A DNA stretch of 64,000 nt, taken from NCBI GenBank assembly GCA_021323265.1, contig JAJTCO010000009.1, positions 28,229-92,228 of the forward strand. The letters are read 5' to 3'. Each line of letters opens with the position of its first letter. Within the stretch, counting starts at the first letter, position 1. This DNA is from Pseudoduganella sp. (GTDB lineage: Bacteria; Pseudomonadota; Gammaproteobacteria; Burkholderiales; Burkholderiaceae_D). The notes under the pieces were generated by a model. That model saw nothing but the letters and a program-made list of their open reading frames with translations. It had not been told where the DNA came from and did not search any database. The position numbers were made by a program, and so were the translations under genes. Positions 35,481-47,090 of this stretch are shown one piece after another.

Positions 35481-38400
35481 TTGGCTAGTACCAGGCAATC
35501 GAGGCGCCCCACAATTCGCCGCATGCTGTCAACATTGGTTCTGGCGTGCGCATTGCCTGCGGCCCTGGGCTTTGCGCTACTGATCCAGCATTTTTATGCG
35601 CGCGAGCGCGCGCAGATCGAACGCGACTCGCTATTCGTAGTGAAGTCGATGATGCAAGCCGTTGACCGCGACCTCGACCTGGGCATCGTCGCCGCGCGCG
35701 CGCTTGCCATGTCGGCCGAACTCGACCAGGGCGACCTGGCGGCTTTCCACCGCAAAGCCCTGGGCATCGTCAATGCCGGCTTCCCCGGTTCAAACTTCGT
35801 CCTCAGCACGCGCGACTCGGTCCAGTTGCTCAACACCCTGCAGCCCTACGGCGCGACCATTCCCGACCCCGGCGGCAAAGAGCGCATCCAGCACGTGTTC
35901 GAGACGGGCAAGGTGGTGGTTTCCGATGTCTTCATCGGCGGCGTCACCGGCAAGCCGCTGGTGGCCGTCCACGTTCCCGTCATTCGCGGCGACAAGGTGG
36001 TGTACTGCCTGTCGGTCGGCTACCAGCCGGACAACCTGGGCCGGGTCCTGCGCAACGAAACCCTGCCCGAGAACAATGTCATCGCCCTGCTCGACCGCCA
36101 GGGATTGATCATAGCCCGCACCCGCGACGCGCAGAAGTATGCCGGCAAGCCTGCTTCGCAAGGCCTGGTCGAGCGCCTGGCCGCGAAGGAGGAGGATGTG
36201 TTCGAATCCACGACCCTGGACGGCGTCCCCGTCTACACGGTGTTCACGCGCTCCCCCAAGACCGGCTGGGCCGTTGCCGTGGGCGTGCCCCGCGCCAATG
36301 TGCTGCAGGAGCTGCTGGCCTCCGTGACATGGCTCACCTGGATCGTCCTGGCGCTGCTGCTGTCCGGTTTCGGCGTGGCCTGGCTGATTGGCGAGCGGAT
36401 CGAGAAGTCGATCCGCTCGCTCTCGGGCACCGCGCGCCAACTGGTGGGCGGCCAGTCGGGCACCGAAGAGCCAGTGGCCTTCCGCGAGGCGCAGCAGATG
36501 GCCCACACCCTGCACCAGGTCGGCGCCGAGCTGGCCAAGCACCGGCACCACCTGGAATCGCTGATCCACGAACGCACCGACCAGCTCGAGCGTGCCAACG
36601 TGCGCATCAGCACCGTCGTCGACAGCGTGGGCGAAGGCATCGTCACCATCAACGACGATGGGCTGATCGAGACCTTCAACCGGGCGGCCAGCCGGATCTT
36701 CGGCTACGCCCCGCAGGAAGTGATAGGCGCCAGCATCCAGAAGCTGATGCCGGCGCGCATGCGCAGCGCGCACGAGAACGGCTTGCGGCGCTACGTGGCC
36801 GGCGGCGCGGCGCACGTGATCGGCAAACCCGGCGTCGAACTGCCGGCCCTGCGCAAGGATGGGTCCGAATTCACGGTCGAACTGACTATCAACGCCATTC
36901 GCGACGATGGCAAGCACCGCTTCGTCGGCATCCTGCGCGACGTCACCGAACTGAAGATCTCGCAGGCCGCGCTGCGCGAAGCGGTCAAGGACGCCCAGGC
37001 GGCCAACGCGGCCAAGAGCTCCTTCCTCGCCAACATGAGCCATGAGCTGCGCACGCCCATGAACGCGGTGCTTGGGATGGCGCACCTGATGTCGACCACG
37101 CCGCTGTCGCTGGAACAACGGCGCTACCTGACCATGCTGCGCACCTCGGGCCAGTCCCTGTTGGCCTTGCTGAACGATATCCTGGACTTCTCCAAGATCG
37201 AAGCGGGCAAGATCCAGCTGTCGTCGACCAGCTTCGAGCTCGATTCGGTGCTGCACGCCGTGTCGACCATCATGAGCGTGAACGCGGGCGAAAAGCATCT
37301 TGAGCTGGCAATCGGCGTGGAACCGAACGTGCCGCGCGTGCTGATCGGCGATGCGCTGCGCCTGCAGCAGGTGCTGGTCAACCTGACCAGCAACGCCATC
37401 AAGTTCACCGCGCAGGGCGAAGTGAGCGTGAAGGTCGAGTGCGAAGCAAACGGCGAAAACCGGGTCCTGCTGCGCTTTATCGTGCGCGACACCGGCATTG
37501 GCATATCAAGGGAGCAGCAAAACAACCTGTTCGCGCCATTCGTGCAGGCCGACGAATCGGTCACGCGCAAATTCGGCGGCACCGGGCTTGGACTGGTGAT
37601 CTGCCAGCGCCTGGTCGAGCTGCTGGGCGGGCGCATTGAACTGGACAGCCAGCCAGAGCGCGGCAGCACCTTCACCGTCACGCTGCCATTCGGCGTGGCG
37701 CCGCCGGACCAGAAGCCCGTTGCAGCGGGCCACTCCGCGCGCGCACTGCGCGTGCTGGTGGTGGACGATTACTTCACCAGCCGCGTCTACCTGTCGAAAA
37801 CCCTGCAGGCCTGGGGTTGGAGCGTGGACGCCGTCTCCACCTGCGAGGAAGCGCAAAGGATGCTCGACCTGGGCGCCCAGCGCGCACTGCCGTACGACGT
37901 CGTACTCGCCGACTGGAGCATGCCGCCGCAGGACCAGGAACGCATCGAGGCCATGCGCCACGGCCGCCAGCCCGCGATTCCGGTCATCCTCATGGTCAGC
38001 GCCTATGAGCGCAGCAAGATGCTCGAGGCCGACGCCGACCGCAAGGGGCTGGTGACCAAACCCGTCACCGCATCGGCGCTGTTCGATACGGTGCATGAAG
38101 TGCTCGACGACGCCGATGCAGCCATCGTCAGACAGGAGGCGCCGCCGGAGCTGCGCCTGGCCGGGCGCCTGCTGCTGGTGGAGGACAACGTCATGAACCA
38201 GCTGGTCGCGGTCGGCGTCCTGGAACGTGCCGGCGCAACGATCGACGTCGCCAACAACGGCGAAGAGGCGGTCAACATGCTACGTGCGGCGCCGGACGCT
38301 TACCGCATGGTGCTGATGGATGTACAGATGCCGGTGATGGATGGCTACACCGCCACCCGCATCATCCGCCAGGAGCTGGGATTGAAGCTGCCCGTGATCG

Positions 38401-38525
38401 CCATGACCGCCGGCGTCATGGAGTCCGAACGCGCCGACTGCATGGCCGCCGGCATGGACGACTTCATCCCGAAACCGCTCGACATCGACGAAATGATGCA
38501 GACGCTGGCCCGGCACCTGGCCTAG
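35481..38525 (+). CDS. hybrid sensor histidine kinase with PAS and two receiver domains
   Basis: A 1014-residue inner-membrane kinase. The start is TTG at 35481 with GGAAG about 7 bases upstream. A span near 14-36 and another near 280-305 enclose a dCache-like periplasmic sensor. HAMP (about 305-360), PAS (375-490, FNRAASRIFGY), HisKA (LANMSHELRTPMNAVLG), HATPase (NLTSNAIKF, DTGIGISREQ, GGTGLGLVI) and two receivers follow. The first receiver has its Asp in VVLADWSMP and a shortened beginning (VLVVDDYFTSR); the second has VLMDVQMPVMDG. No Hpt domain is present. The ligand and output are unknown; the adjacency to the pectin locus may be incidental. Confidence 0.9.
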   Translation: MASTRQSRRPTIRRMLSTLVLACALPAALGFALLIQHFYARERAQIERDSLFVVKSMMQAVDRDLDLGIVAARALAMSAELDQGDLAAFHRKALGIVNAGFPGSNFVLSTRDSVQLLNTLQPYGATIPDPGGKERIQHVFETGKVVVSDVFIGGVTGKPLVAVHVPVIRGDKVVYCLSVGYQPDNLGRVLRNETLPENNVIALLDRQGLIIARTRDAQKYAGKPASQGLVERLAAKEEDVFESTTLDGVPVYTVFTRSPKTGWAVAVGVPRANVLQELLASVTWLTWIVLALLLSGFGVAWLIGERIEKSIRSLSGTARQLVGGQSGTEEPVAFREAQQMAHTLHQVGAELAKHRHHLESLIHERTDQLERANVRISTVVDSVGEGIVTINDDGLIETFNRAASRIFGYAPQEVIGASIQKLMPARMRSAHENGLRRYVAGGAAHVIGKPGVELPALRKDGSEFTVELTINAIRDDGKHRFVGILRDVTELKISQAALREAVKDAQAANAAKSSFLANMSHELRTPMNAVLGMAHLMSTTPLSLEQRRYLTMLRTSGQSLLALLNDILDFSKIEAGKIQLSSTSFELDSVLHAVSTIMSVNAGEKHLELAIGVEPNVPRVLIGDALRLQQVLVNLTSNAIKFTAQGEVSVKVECEANGENRVLLRFIVRDTGIGISREQQNNLFAPFVQADESVTRKFGGTGLGLVICQRLVELLGGRIELDSQPERGSTFTVTLPFGVAPPDQKPVAAGHSARALRVLVVDDYFTSRVYLSKTLQAWGWSVDAVSTCEEAQRMLDLGAQRALPYDVVLADWSMPPQDQERIEAMRHGRQPAIPVILMVSAYERSKMLEADADRKGLVTKPVTASALFDTVHEVLDDADAAIVRQEAPPELRLAGRLLLVEDNVMNQLVAVGVLERAGATIDVANNGEEAVNMLRAAPDAYRMVLMDVQMPVMDGYTATRIIRQELGLKLPVIAMTAGVMESERADCMAAGMDDFIPKPLDIDEMMQTLARHLA

Positions 38526-39043
38526 ACGCTGACGATGGCGCGAAAGCCGCGTGCAGCGTAGTAGGACTCCGCACCGTTGTGATAGACGAAGACGTGGCCG
38601 TAGCGGCGGTCGCAGAACAGGGCTCCGCCCTGGCGGCGGATGTCGGCCGGCGTCTGCACCCAGCTCGACGTCTTGCGGTCAAACTCGCCCAGTGTTTGCA
38701 AGTGCCGGTACTGCTCTTCCGTCAGCAACTGCACGCCCATTGCCGCCGCCATCGCGACGGCGCTGCCGGCCGGCTTGTTCTCCTTGCGCGCTTCGAGCGC
38801 GGCCTGGTCGAAACACAGGCTGCGCCGTCCGGCCGGGCTCTCAGGCGAACAGTCGCAAAAGACGATCGCGCCGCTCGTGGGGTCGACGCCGACGACGTCC
38901 GGCTCGCCGCCGGTGCGCTCCATCTCTTCCAGCACGGCCGCTTTCCCGCCGTTCGCATCCAGGCGCGCCAGGACCGCGTTCCATGCCAGGCCCTGGTGCC
39001 GCTGCATGTTCTTGTCAAAGCGCTGCTTGAGCAAATCGATCAT
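38522..39043 (-). CDS. DUF4256 family protein
   Basis: A 173-residue soluble protein of the DUF4256 family, recognised from GVDPTSGAIVFCDCSPESPAGRRSLCFD near residue 53 and the C-terminal ALFCDRRYGHVFVYHNGAESYYAARGFR. Function is not known. AAGGAGG lies 8 bases before the ATG. The stop codon overlaps that of the convergent hybrid kinase by 4 bases. Confidence 0.75.
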   Translation of the reverse strand: MIDLLKQRFDKNMQRHQGLAWNAVLARLDANGGKAAVLEEMERTGGEPDVVGVDPTSGAIVFCDCSPESPAGRRSLCFDQAALEARKENKPAGSAVAMAAAMGVQLLTEEQYRHLQTLGEFDRKTSSWVQTPADIRRQGGALFCDRRYGHVFVYHNGAESYYAARGFRAIVSV

Positions 39044-39063
39044 GCGCCTGCCCTCCTTCTCGC

Positions 39064-39549
39064 TCAGTATTCGTGGAAACCGTCGAAGTGCGCTTTACCG
39101 AGGGGCACGCCCTGGCTGCGCAAGATGGCATAAGCCGTCGTCAAATGAAAGAAGAAATTCGGCATGGCATATTGATGCAGGAATTCCACCGCCGGCAATG
39201 CTACCAGGGCCTTGCCGGCCCCGTCGCGCACGATGCGCTCCTGCGCGCCCGCAAAATCCGCCGGGCGCAGGGCGCCGAGCAGGTCGGTCACGTACGCGAT
39301 ATTTGCGCGCAACCCATCGAAGGTGCGCGGGAAATCACCGAAAGGCGGCACCTCCTTGCCACACAGGGGGAAGCAGGCACGCAAAGCAAAGTTTGCGGTC
39401 ACGTGAACTTGCGTTTCCAATGGCAGCATATCGGGCGCCAGGCGCGCACCGGCCAGTGCCGCCGGCCCGCGCGTCGTCTCCGCCGTTGCCAGGAAACCCG
39501 CCAGTTGCGCCAGGTAGCGCTGGCAAACCGGCACACTTGCTGCATACAT
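39064..39549 (-). CDS. DUF1993 family protein
   Basis: This 161-residue protein begins MYAASVPVCQRYLAQLAGFL and matches the DUF1993 helical-bundle family (related in fold to DinB/damage-inducible proteins); the segment LPLETQVHVTANFALRACF and the closing PNFFFHLTTAYAILRSQGVPLGK are diagnostic. The start at 39549 is preferred, with AAGGGG 6 bases upstream, over a longer reading to 39636. It follows the DUF4256 gene upstream on the same strand by 20 bases, so they may be cotranscribed. Biochemical role unknown. Confidence 0.75.
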   Translation of the reverse strand: MYAASVPVCQRYLAQLAGFLATAETTRGPAALAGARLAPDMLPLETQVHVTANFALRACFPLCGKEVPPFGDFPRTFDGLRANIAYVTDLLGALRPADFAGAQERIVRDGAGKALVALPAVEFLHQYAMPNFFFHLTTAYAILRSQGVPLGKAHFDGFHEY

Positions 39550-39760
39550 TTTTTGCCCCTTCCCGAAAGCTGCCGATGTTAGCAGGAATTTAAAACATGC
39601 ACTGGTCGCCCCCGCTGCCACTAAATTGCGCAGCAAGTTTTAATCCAGGCGGATCAAGCACTTAGCACGAAGACAGGTGCCTTGTTAACAGACTTTTCCA
39701 CAGAAACCGTTAACAACTCCGGCCCCAGCGCGCGATTGGACAGCAACGCCGATCGCCAGT

Positions 39761-41725
39761 ATGCTGCGTCTGATGATGATGGACAACGTACTAGCGCGCA
39801 TCCGTGCCACCGAGCCGGCGCGCGATATTTCCCTGCTGCGGGAACTGGTTGCCGCACTACGTCCCGCCAGGGCCGGCGACCTGCAGCAAGCGACGGACCG
39901 GCTGCGCGCCCTCACCCACCTGCTTTCGAGCCAGCCCGCATGGGCCCATGGCCTGCGCGAGTATCTCGCCCAGGTCATTGGCCAGCGCAAGCTGGTGCAC
40001 CTGCTGACCGACACCGGCATCCTGCAGAACCAGGGATTCTTCGGCGAGATATGGCGCCGCCTGAACCACAAATGGCTGCCGCCAAGCGTCAACGACGACT
40101 ACCTGAAGGACGTCTTCGGCCAGGTGTTCGACGAACCGGACGACTACCGCTGGGTCAGCGGCGTCGAACCCTCGGTCTGGCACGACGTGCTGATGGCGCT
40201 CGATTTCCCGCACCAAGGCTGGCTGCGCGAACGCGTGCTCGGTGAAATGCTGGAAGCGGTGCAGGTACTGTCCTATCGCATCAGCGCCATCGGCCTGGAA
40301 CCCGAACTGGTACGCGTGCATCCGGACATCGAACGCTTCGAATCGCCCTTCCTGCGCCAGAACTCCGAGGTGGTGCAGTTTGCGGAAGCCTGGCGCGCGC
40401 ACCTGGTCGCGCCGCAAGCGAGCGCACCGGATGCGCGCCACATCGACGTGCTGCTGACCCAATGCGAGGAGATCGTCGGCCGCGCGCGCCGCACCGCTTC
40501 GGTGCAAGGCGTCTCGGTCAGCCTGACCCGCCTGCTGCTGCGGCTGACGCAAAACATCGGCCGCCTGCGCACCCTGCTCGACCTGATCGAAGCGCCCAAC
40601 CTGCCCGACTCCATTGCCATGTTCCGCCAGCTGGTGGAGGCGGACAACCGCAAGTGGAGCTTGCGCGACCTGTCCCAGACCAATACCGAACTGCTGGCAC
40701 TGCAAGTCACCGAGCACGCCGGGCGTTCGGGCGAACATTACGTGGCCAGCACGCGCGCCGAATGGATCACGATGCTGAAATCGGCCGCCGGCGCAGGCTT
40801 CATCGTCGGCTTCATGGCCATGCTGAAGGTGTTGATGGCGCGGCTCGTGCTCGCGCCGGTCGGCTATGCGCTGCTGTACAGCATGAACTACTCGTTCGGC
40901 TTCATGCTGATCCACGTGCTGCACTTCACGGTCGCCACCAAGCAGCCCGCGATGACGGCGGCCCGCATCGCCGCAGCCATCGACCATGGGCACAAGAAGC
41001 TCGACGAGCTGGCCGATCTGGTGGTCAAGGTGCTGCGCTCGCAATTCGTCGCCATTGTCGGCAACGTGGCACTGGCCATGCCGACCGCCTTCGTCATCGC
41101 CGTGGCATGGCAGGCCGCGCTGGGCCAGCCGCTGGCCGGCAAGGAAAAGTCGCTGCACCTGTTGCACGACATCGACCCGTTCCACAGCCTGGCGCTGCCG
41201 CACGCCGCCATTGCAGGCGTATGCCTGTTCCTGTCCGGGCTGATCTCCGGCTATTACGACAACAAGGCCGCCTACAACGACATCGCCGCCCGCCTGCAGC
41301 AGCTGCGCTGGCCGCGCCGGCTGCTGGGCGAAGCGCGCCAGGCGCGCGTGACCGCCTACATCGGCCAGAACCTCGGCGCGCTGGCGGGCAATTTCTTCTT
41401 TGGCATCATGCTGGGAACGATCGGCACGCTGGGCTTCGTGCTCGGCCTGCCGATCGACATCCGCCACGTCACGTTCTCCAGCGCGAACTTCGCCTTCGCC
41501 CTGGTGGGACTGGACTACCAGCTGAGCACGGAGCAGTGGGTGGTGTCGCTGCTGGGCATCGGCCTGATCGCCCTGACCAACCTGGCGGTCAGCTTCACGC
41601 TGGCCCTGATGGTCGCCCTGCGCTCGCGCCGCGTCAGCTTCGGCCAGGGGAACGCGCTGGCGGGCCTGGTCTGGCAGCGCTTCCGCCAGGCTCCGCGCAA
41701 CTTCTTCCTGCCGCCGAAGGAATAA
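39761..41725 (+). CDS. Gcr-type 'site-specific recombinase' membrane protein
   Basis: This 654-residue protein matches COG4389, named site-specific recombinase Gcr after a gonococcal gene. Its N-terminal 340 residues are mostly helical and soluble-looking; the C-terminal third has about seven hydrophobic segments (for example AGFIVGFMAMLKVLMARLVL, FVAIVGNVALAMPTAFVIAVAW and ITNLAVSFTLALMVAL). No tyrosine- or serine-recombinase active site is visible, so the name is probably misleading. The start could also be at the second or third Met in MLRLMMMDNV. It stands alone on the plus strand, between DUF1993 and the lipocalin-like gene. Confidence 0.78.
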   Translation: MLRLMMMDNVLARIRATEPARDISLLRELVAALRPARAGDLQQATDRLRALTHLLSSQPAWAHGLREYLAQVIGQRKLVHLLTDTGILQNQGFFGEIWRRLNHKWLPPSVNDDYLKDVFGQVFDEPDDYRWVSGVEPSVWHDVLMALDFPHQGWLRERVLGEMLEAVQVLSYRISAIGLEPELVRVHPDIERFESPFLRQNSEVVQFAEAWRAHLVAPQASAPDARHIDVLLTQCEEIVGRARRTASVQGVSVSLTRLLLRLTQNIGRLRTLLDLIEAPNLPDSIAMFRQLVEADNRKWSLRDLSQTNTELLALQVTEHAGRSGEHYVASTRAEWITMLKSAAGAGFIVGFMAMLKVLMARLVLAPVGYALLYSMNYSFGFMLIHVLHFTVATKQPAMTAARIAAAIDHGHKKLDELADLVVKVLRSQFVAIVGNVALAMPTAFVIAVAWQAALGQPLAGKEKSLHLLHDIDPFHSLALPHAAIAGVCLFLSGLISGYYDNKAAYNDIAARLQQLRWPRRLLGEARQARVTAYIGQNLGALAGNFFFGIMLGTIGTLGFVLGLPIDIRHVTFSSANFAFALVGLDYQLSTEQWVVSLLGIGLIALTNLAVSFTLALMVALRSRRVSFGQGNALAGLVWQRFRQAPRNFFLPPKE

Positions 41726-41741
41726 GGGGCGCCGCGGCGCG

Positions 41742-42260
41742 TCACTTCTGCAGGACCTTGTCGGTACGGCGCAGCCAGGCTTCGTGAATCACGGTCCAGC
41801 TTGCGCCGCCATCGGTCGACGCATCCCACACGTGGTGCACGCCGCCCGGAACCGGCTTCCACACGGTACGGTGGAATTCGCGCTCGCCCTTGTCGTTGAC
41901 AAAGTAGCCCGTCATCAGCATGCGGTCGCCCTGCCAGCCGCCATCGATCGGCGCGAAGTTGCCGCGTGCGCTGGCCCAGACATGGCGCCACAGCCGATGC
42001 TTGCGGTCATACATACTGAGGCTGGTGCCCGCACCGTTTTCCGCCCCGTTGCCGCGCCACCATTCCTGCAGTACGCAGCCCTGCTCGATCCGTTCGATCA
42101 GCGTGTGGCCCAGCAGCTTGCCGTTGCGGTCGAACGCTTCCCAGTTGCCGACCCAGAAGTCGAACTGCTTGTACTCGGCCGCGCTGCACGGCGCCGCCGG
42201 CGTCGCATGGGCGGTGGCGCCAGTGAGCAACGCCAGGGAGATCAGGAGATGGCGAATCAT
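41742..42260 (-). CDS. secreted DUF1579-like lipocalin-fold protein
   Basis: A 172-residue exported protein with a signal peptide (MIRHLLISLALLTGATAHA). The mature part has the FDFWVGNWEAFD, LIERIEQGCVLQEWW and GTSLSMYDRKHRLWRHVW blocks of the DUF1579/lipocalin-like family found in many proteobacteria. AAGGA lies 8 bases before the ATG at 42260; a TTG five codons earlier is less likely. Ligand binding in the periplasm is the family expectation; no substrate is known. Confidence 0.7.
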   Translation of the reverse strand: MIRHLLISLALLTGATAHATPAAPCSAAEYKQFDFWVGNWEAFDRNGKLLGHTLIERIEQGCVLQEWWRGNGAENGAGTSLSMYDRKHRLWRHVWASARGNFAPIDGGWQGDRMLMTGYFVNDKGEREFHRTVWKPVPGGVHHVWDASTDGGASWTVIHEAWLRRTDKVLQK

Positions 42261-42364
42261 TTTTGCATCCTTCAAGTGGTTTCGATGGAGCCATTCTCGC
42301 CACGCGCCGCCGCAGGCGACAGCCTGGGCGTGAACAACGTGCTTTCAAAATTGAACAACCCGGA

Positions 42365-42370
42365 TAGAAT
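42365..42370 (+). promoter_or_regulatory. -10 box with start codon 6 bases downstream
   Basis: TAGAAT is followed by 6 bases and then the ATG of the LysR gene. If it is the -10, transcription begins at the A of the start codon, so the mRNA would be leaderless. A weak TTTCAA lies about 16 bases upstream. Confidence 0.4.
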
Positions 42371-42376
42371 GCTGCG

Positions 42377-43285
42377 ATGAGCAAATTCCTCACCAGCCGC
42401 CTGGCATGGAACGACTACCAGGTCATCCTGGCGGTGGCCCGCCATGGCTCGCTGTCCAAAGCCGCCGAAGCCCTGGGTTCCAGCCACCCCACCCTGTTTC
42501 GCCGCGTGCGCGACATCGAATCGAGCCTGGGCGCCACCCTGTTCGAACGCAGCCGCCAAGGCTACCGCGCGACCGCCGCCGCCGCGGAGCTCCTGGCCCT
42601 CGCCGAAGAATTCGACCAGCGCCTGCGCGACATGGAACGCGATGCGGAAATGGGCGCCGCCGGCCGCCTGACCCTGACCACGACGGAAGTACTGATGCCG
42701 CGCATCGTGCCGCCGCTGCTGGCGCGCTGCCGGCGCGAACTGCCCGACCTCACGTTCAACCTGGTCACGGGCGAGAACCTGGCCAACGTGCGCCAGCGTG
42801 AAGCCGACATTGCCCTGCGCTCAGGCGGAGAACCGGAAGGCGACCTGATTGGCCGCGTCGTCTGCAATATCGAAGTGGCGATCTACGCGCCGGTGGCCTG
42901 GCCCAACGTCTCCGAAGAGAACCTCGACCGGCAAACCTGGATCACGGTCGATGAATCGCTCGGTCACCTGGCATCGTCGCAATGGCTGCAGGCGCAGGGA
43001 CTGATGCGCCGCGCCGTGGTGCGCTGTTCCAGCACCCTGGCCGTCTGCGGGCTGCTGGAGGAAGGCCTGGGCGTCGGCATCCTGCCCTGCCACCTGGGCG
43101 ACGCCAACCCGCGCCTGCGCCGCGTATCGCCCCTGCTGACGGAGTTCCGCTCGCAACTCTGGCTGCTCACCCCGCGCCAGTTGCGCGGAGTACCGAAAGT
43201 ATCGGCGGCGCTGGAGTGCCTGAGCGCCGGCCTGCGCGACATGAAGGACCTGTTCGAGGGAAAGCGGGCCAGCCGCCAAGGCTAG
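42377..43285 (+). CDS. LysR-family transcription regulator
   Basis: A 302-residue regulator with the N-terminal winged helix (DYQVILAVARHGSLSKAAEALG, PTLFRRVRDIESSLGATLFERSRQGY in pieces near 11-65) and a C-terminal effector domain with periplasmic-binding fold. It has no Shine-Dalgarno site; see the adjacent -10 box. Divergent from the DUF1579 gene, which is the most likely direct target by convention for LysR genes, although the two start sites are 116 bases apart. Effector unknown. Confidence 0.85.
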   Translation: MSKFLTSRLAWNDYQVILAVARHGSLSKAAEALGSSHPTLFRRVRDIESSLGATLFERSRQGYRATAAAAELLALAEEFDQRLRDMERDAEMGAAGRLTLTTTEVLMPRIVPPLLARCRRELPDLTFNLVTGENLANVRQREADIALRSGGEPEGDLIGRVVCNIEVAIYAPVAWPNVSEENLDRQTWITVDESLGHLASSQWLQAQGLMRRAVVRCSSTLAVCGLLEEGLGVGILPCHLGDANPRLRRVSPLLTEFRSQLWLLTPRQLRGVPKVSAALECLSAGLRDMKDLFEGKRASRQG

Positions 43286-43749
43286 GACTGCGAAGCGCTG
43301 CGCGCCTTGCGCTCTTTCCTGAACAGCCAGGGCGCGCGCGGACTGCGCTCGGCCCACAGCCCGACCCTGGACAGGCGCGCCATGGCCTCGACGGCTGGCA
43401 ACGCGGCGTCGTGGTTGTATTGCGTGTAGACCCACGCCATGCCCATGCGCACCTGCGCCACGTTGGCATTGATGGCATCGCAGTGCACGACCGCCACGGT
43501 GCGGCCATACCGGTCATGCTTGGCCCCGTCGAGCGTCGCATCGCGGCCAAAGCACAGCTCCGACAAGGATTGCTTCGAGCGCGCGCCGAATGGCTGCTGC
43601 TTTTCCGGCGCATCGATGTTCGCCAGGCGCACCTTCACCGGGCGGCCCTTGCTCAGCACTGTCAGGGTATCGCCATCGGAGACGCCGATGACGGGAACGG
43701 CGTGCGCCTGTGCGCACGCCAGCGCGAAGACCAGCGCAAGTTTCTTCAT
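43282..43749 (-). CDS. secreted staphylococcal-nuclease-fold endonuclease
   Basis: A 155-residue exported nuclease with a signal peptide (MKKLALVFALACAQAHA). The SNase fold is indicated by VSDGDTLTVL (metal Asp), KVRLANIDAPEK (catalytic Arg and Glu equivalents) and HDRYGRTVAVV (second Arg). All the residues that cut DNA/RNA phosphodiesters in this family therefore appear intact. The start at 43749 gives a clean signal peptide; a longer reading to 43920 lacks one. Its stop overlaps the LysR stop by 3 bases. A role in extracellular DNA use or defence is inferred. Confidence 0.82.
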   Translation of the reverse strand: MKKLALVFALACAQAHAVPVIGVSDGDTLTVLSKGRPVKVRLANIDAPEKQQPFGARSKQSLSELCFGRDATLDGAKHDRYGRTVAVVHCDAINANVAQVRMGMAWVYTQYNHDAALPAVEAMARLSRVGLWAERSPRAPWLFRKERKARSASQS

Positions 43750-43810
43750 TGTTTCGGGAATGGTAAAACGGGACCCGAAATATACTACAAAGCGGACGTT
43801 TTCCCCGGTC

Positions 43811-45277
<1,467 letters not shown>

Positions 45278-45368
45278 GTCGTTCAGGCGAAAAGAGGATG
45301 CGGAGGCTGGTCGTAATCCCTCATCATACTCAAAGTTTCCCCACTGCGCTGACTATGGCATGAAATGC

Positions 45369-45397
45369 AAAAAGCCCCGATTTTCATCGGGGCTTTT
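45369..45397 (-). terminator. intrinsic terminator after tRNA-Ser
   Basis: AAAAGCCCCGA and TCGGGGCTTTT form an 11-bp stem with a 6-base loop; on the minus strand a run of T follows. It ends the serS/tRNA transcript before zwf. Confidence 0.85.
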
Positions 45398-45404
45398 CAC
45401 GTGT

Positions 45405-46689
<1,285 letters not shown>

Positions 46690-46769
46690 CTACGATTAAT
46701 TATCGAAAGGGGCAATTGTACCAAGTTGACAGCTCAACGACCGAGTTTTAAGCCCTCCGGCGTTGGCTG

Positions 46770-46967
46770 TCAGATCAGGGCTGCTTTTTCCGCTGCGCTC
46801 AGGCGCTTGGCGCTGACCACCACGGTTGGCATGTTGGCGTCCGCTTGCGCCACGATCGGGTCGGCTGCCACGTGCAGGACCGGTGGGGTGGCGGTGGCGT
46901 AGCTGGTGGCGGTGGCCAGGGCGGCGGCGACGACAAAGATCGCTTCAAAGTTTTTCAGGACGTTCAT
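46770..46967 (-). CDS. small exported protein, 65 residues
   Basis: AAGGAG lies 6 bases before the ATG. The protein starts MNVLKNFEAIFVVAAALATATSYA, a good Sec signal, followed by about 40 residues (TPPVLHVAADPIVAQADANMPTVVVSAKRLSAAEKAALI). No known domain. The short mature peptide has no cysteines. Similar tiny exported proteins recur in Massilia-type genomes, as recalled and not verified. Confidence 0.65.
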   Translation of the reverse strand: MNVLKNFEAIFVVAAALATATSYATATPPVLHVAADPIVAQADANMPTVVVSAKRLSAAEKAALI

Positions 46968-47090
46968 GATGTGCTCCTTCAGGTCAGTGTTAAGTTACTT
47001 CCGTGCTTCCATGGTTACACTGTACCTAAAGCCTCCCTGCCCTGCCTTGGACTTGCGACGAAACGCAAAAAATGCGGAATGAACGGTGGT

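Noticed and set aside
39685..39700. DnaA-box-like TTTTCCACA in the gap before the Gcr gene
   Set aside because: A single imperfect box without a cluster or AT-rich unwinding element; no dnaA, dnaN or gyrB nearby.
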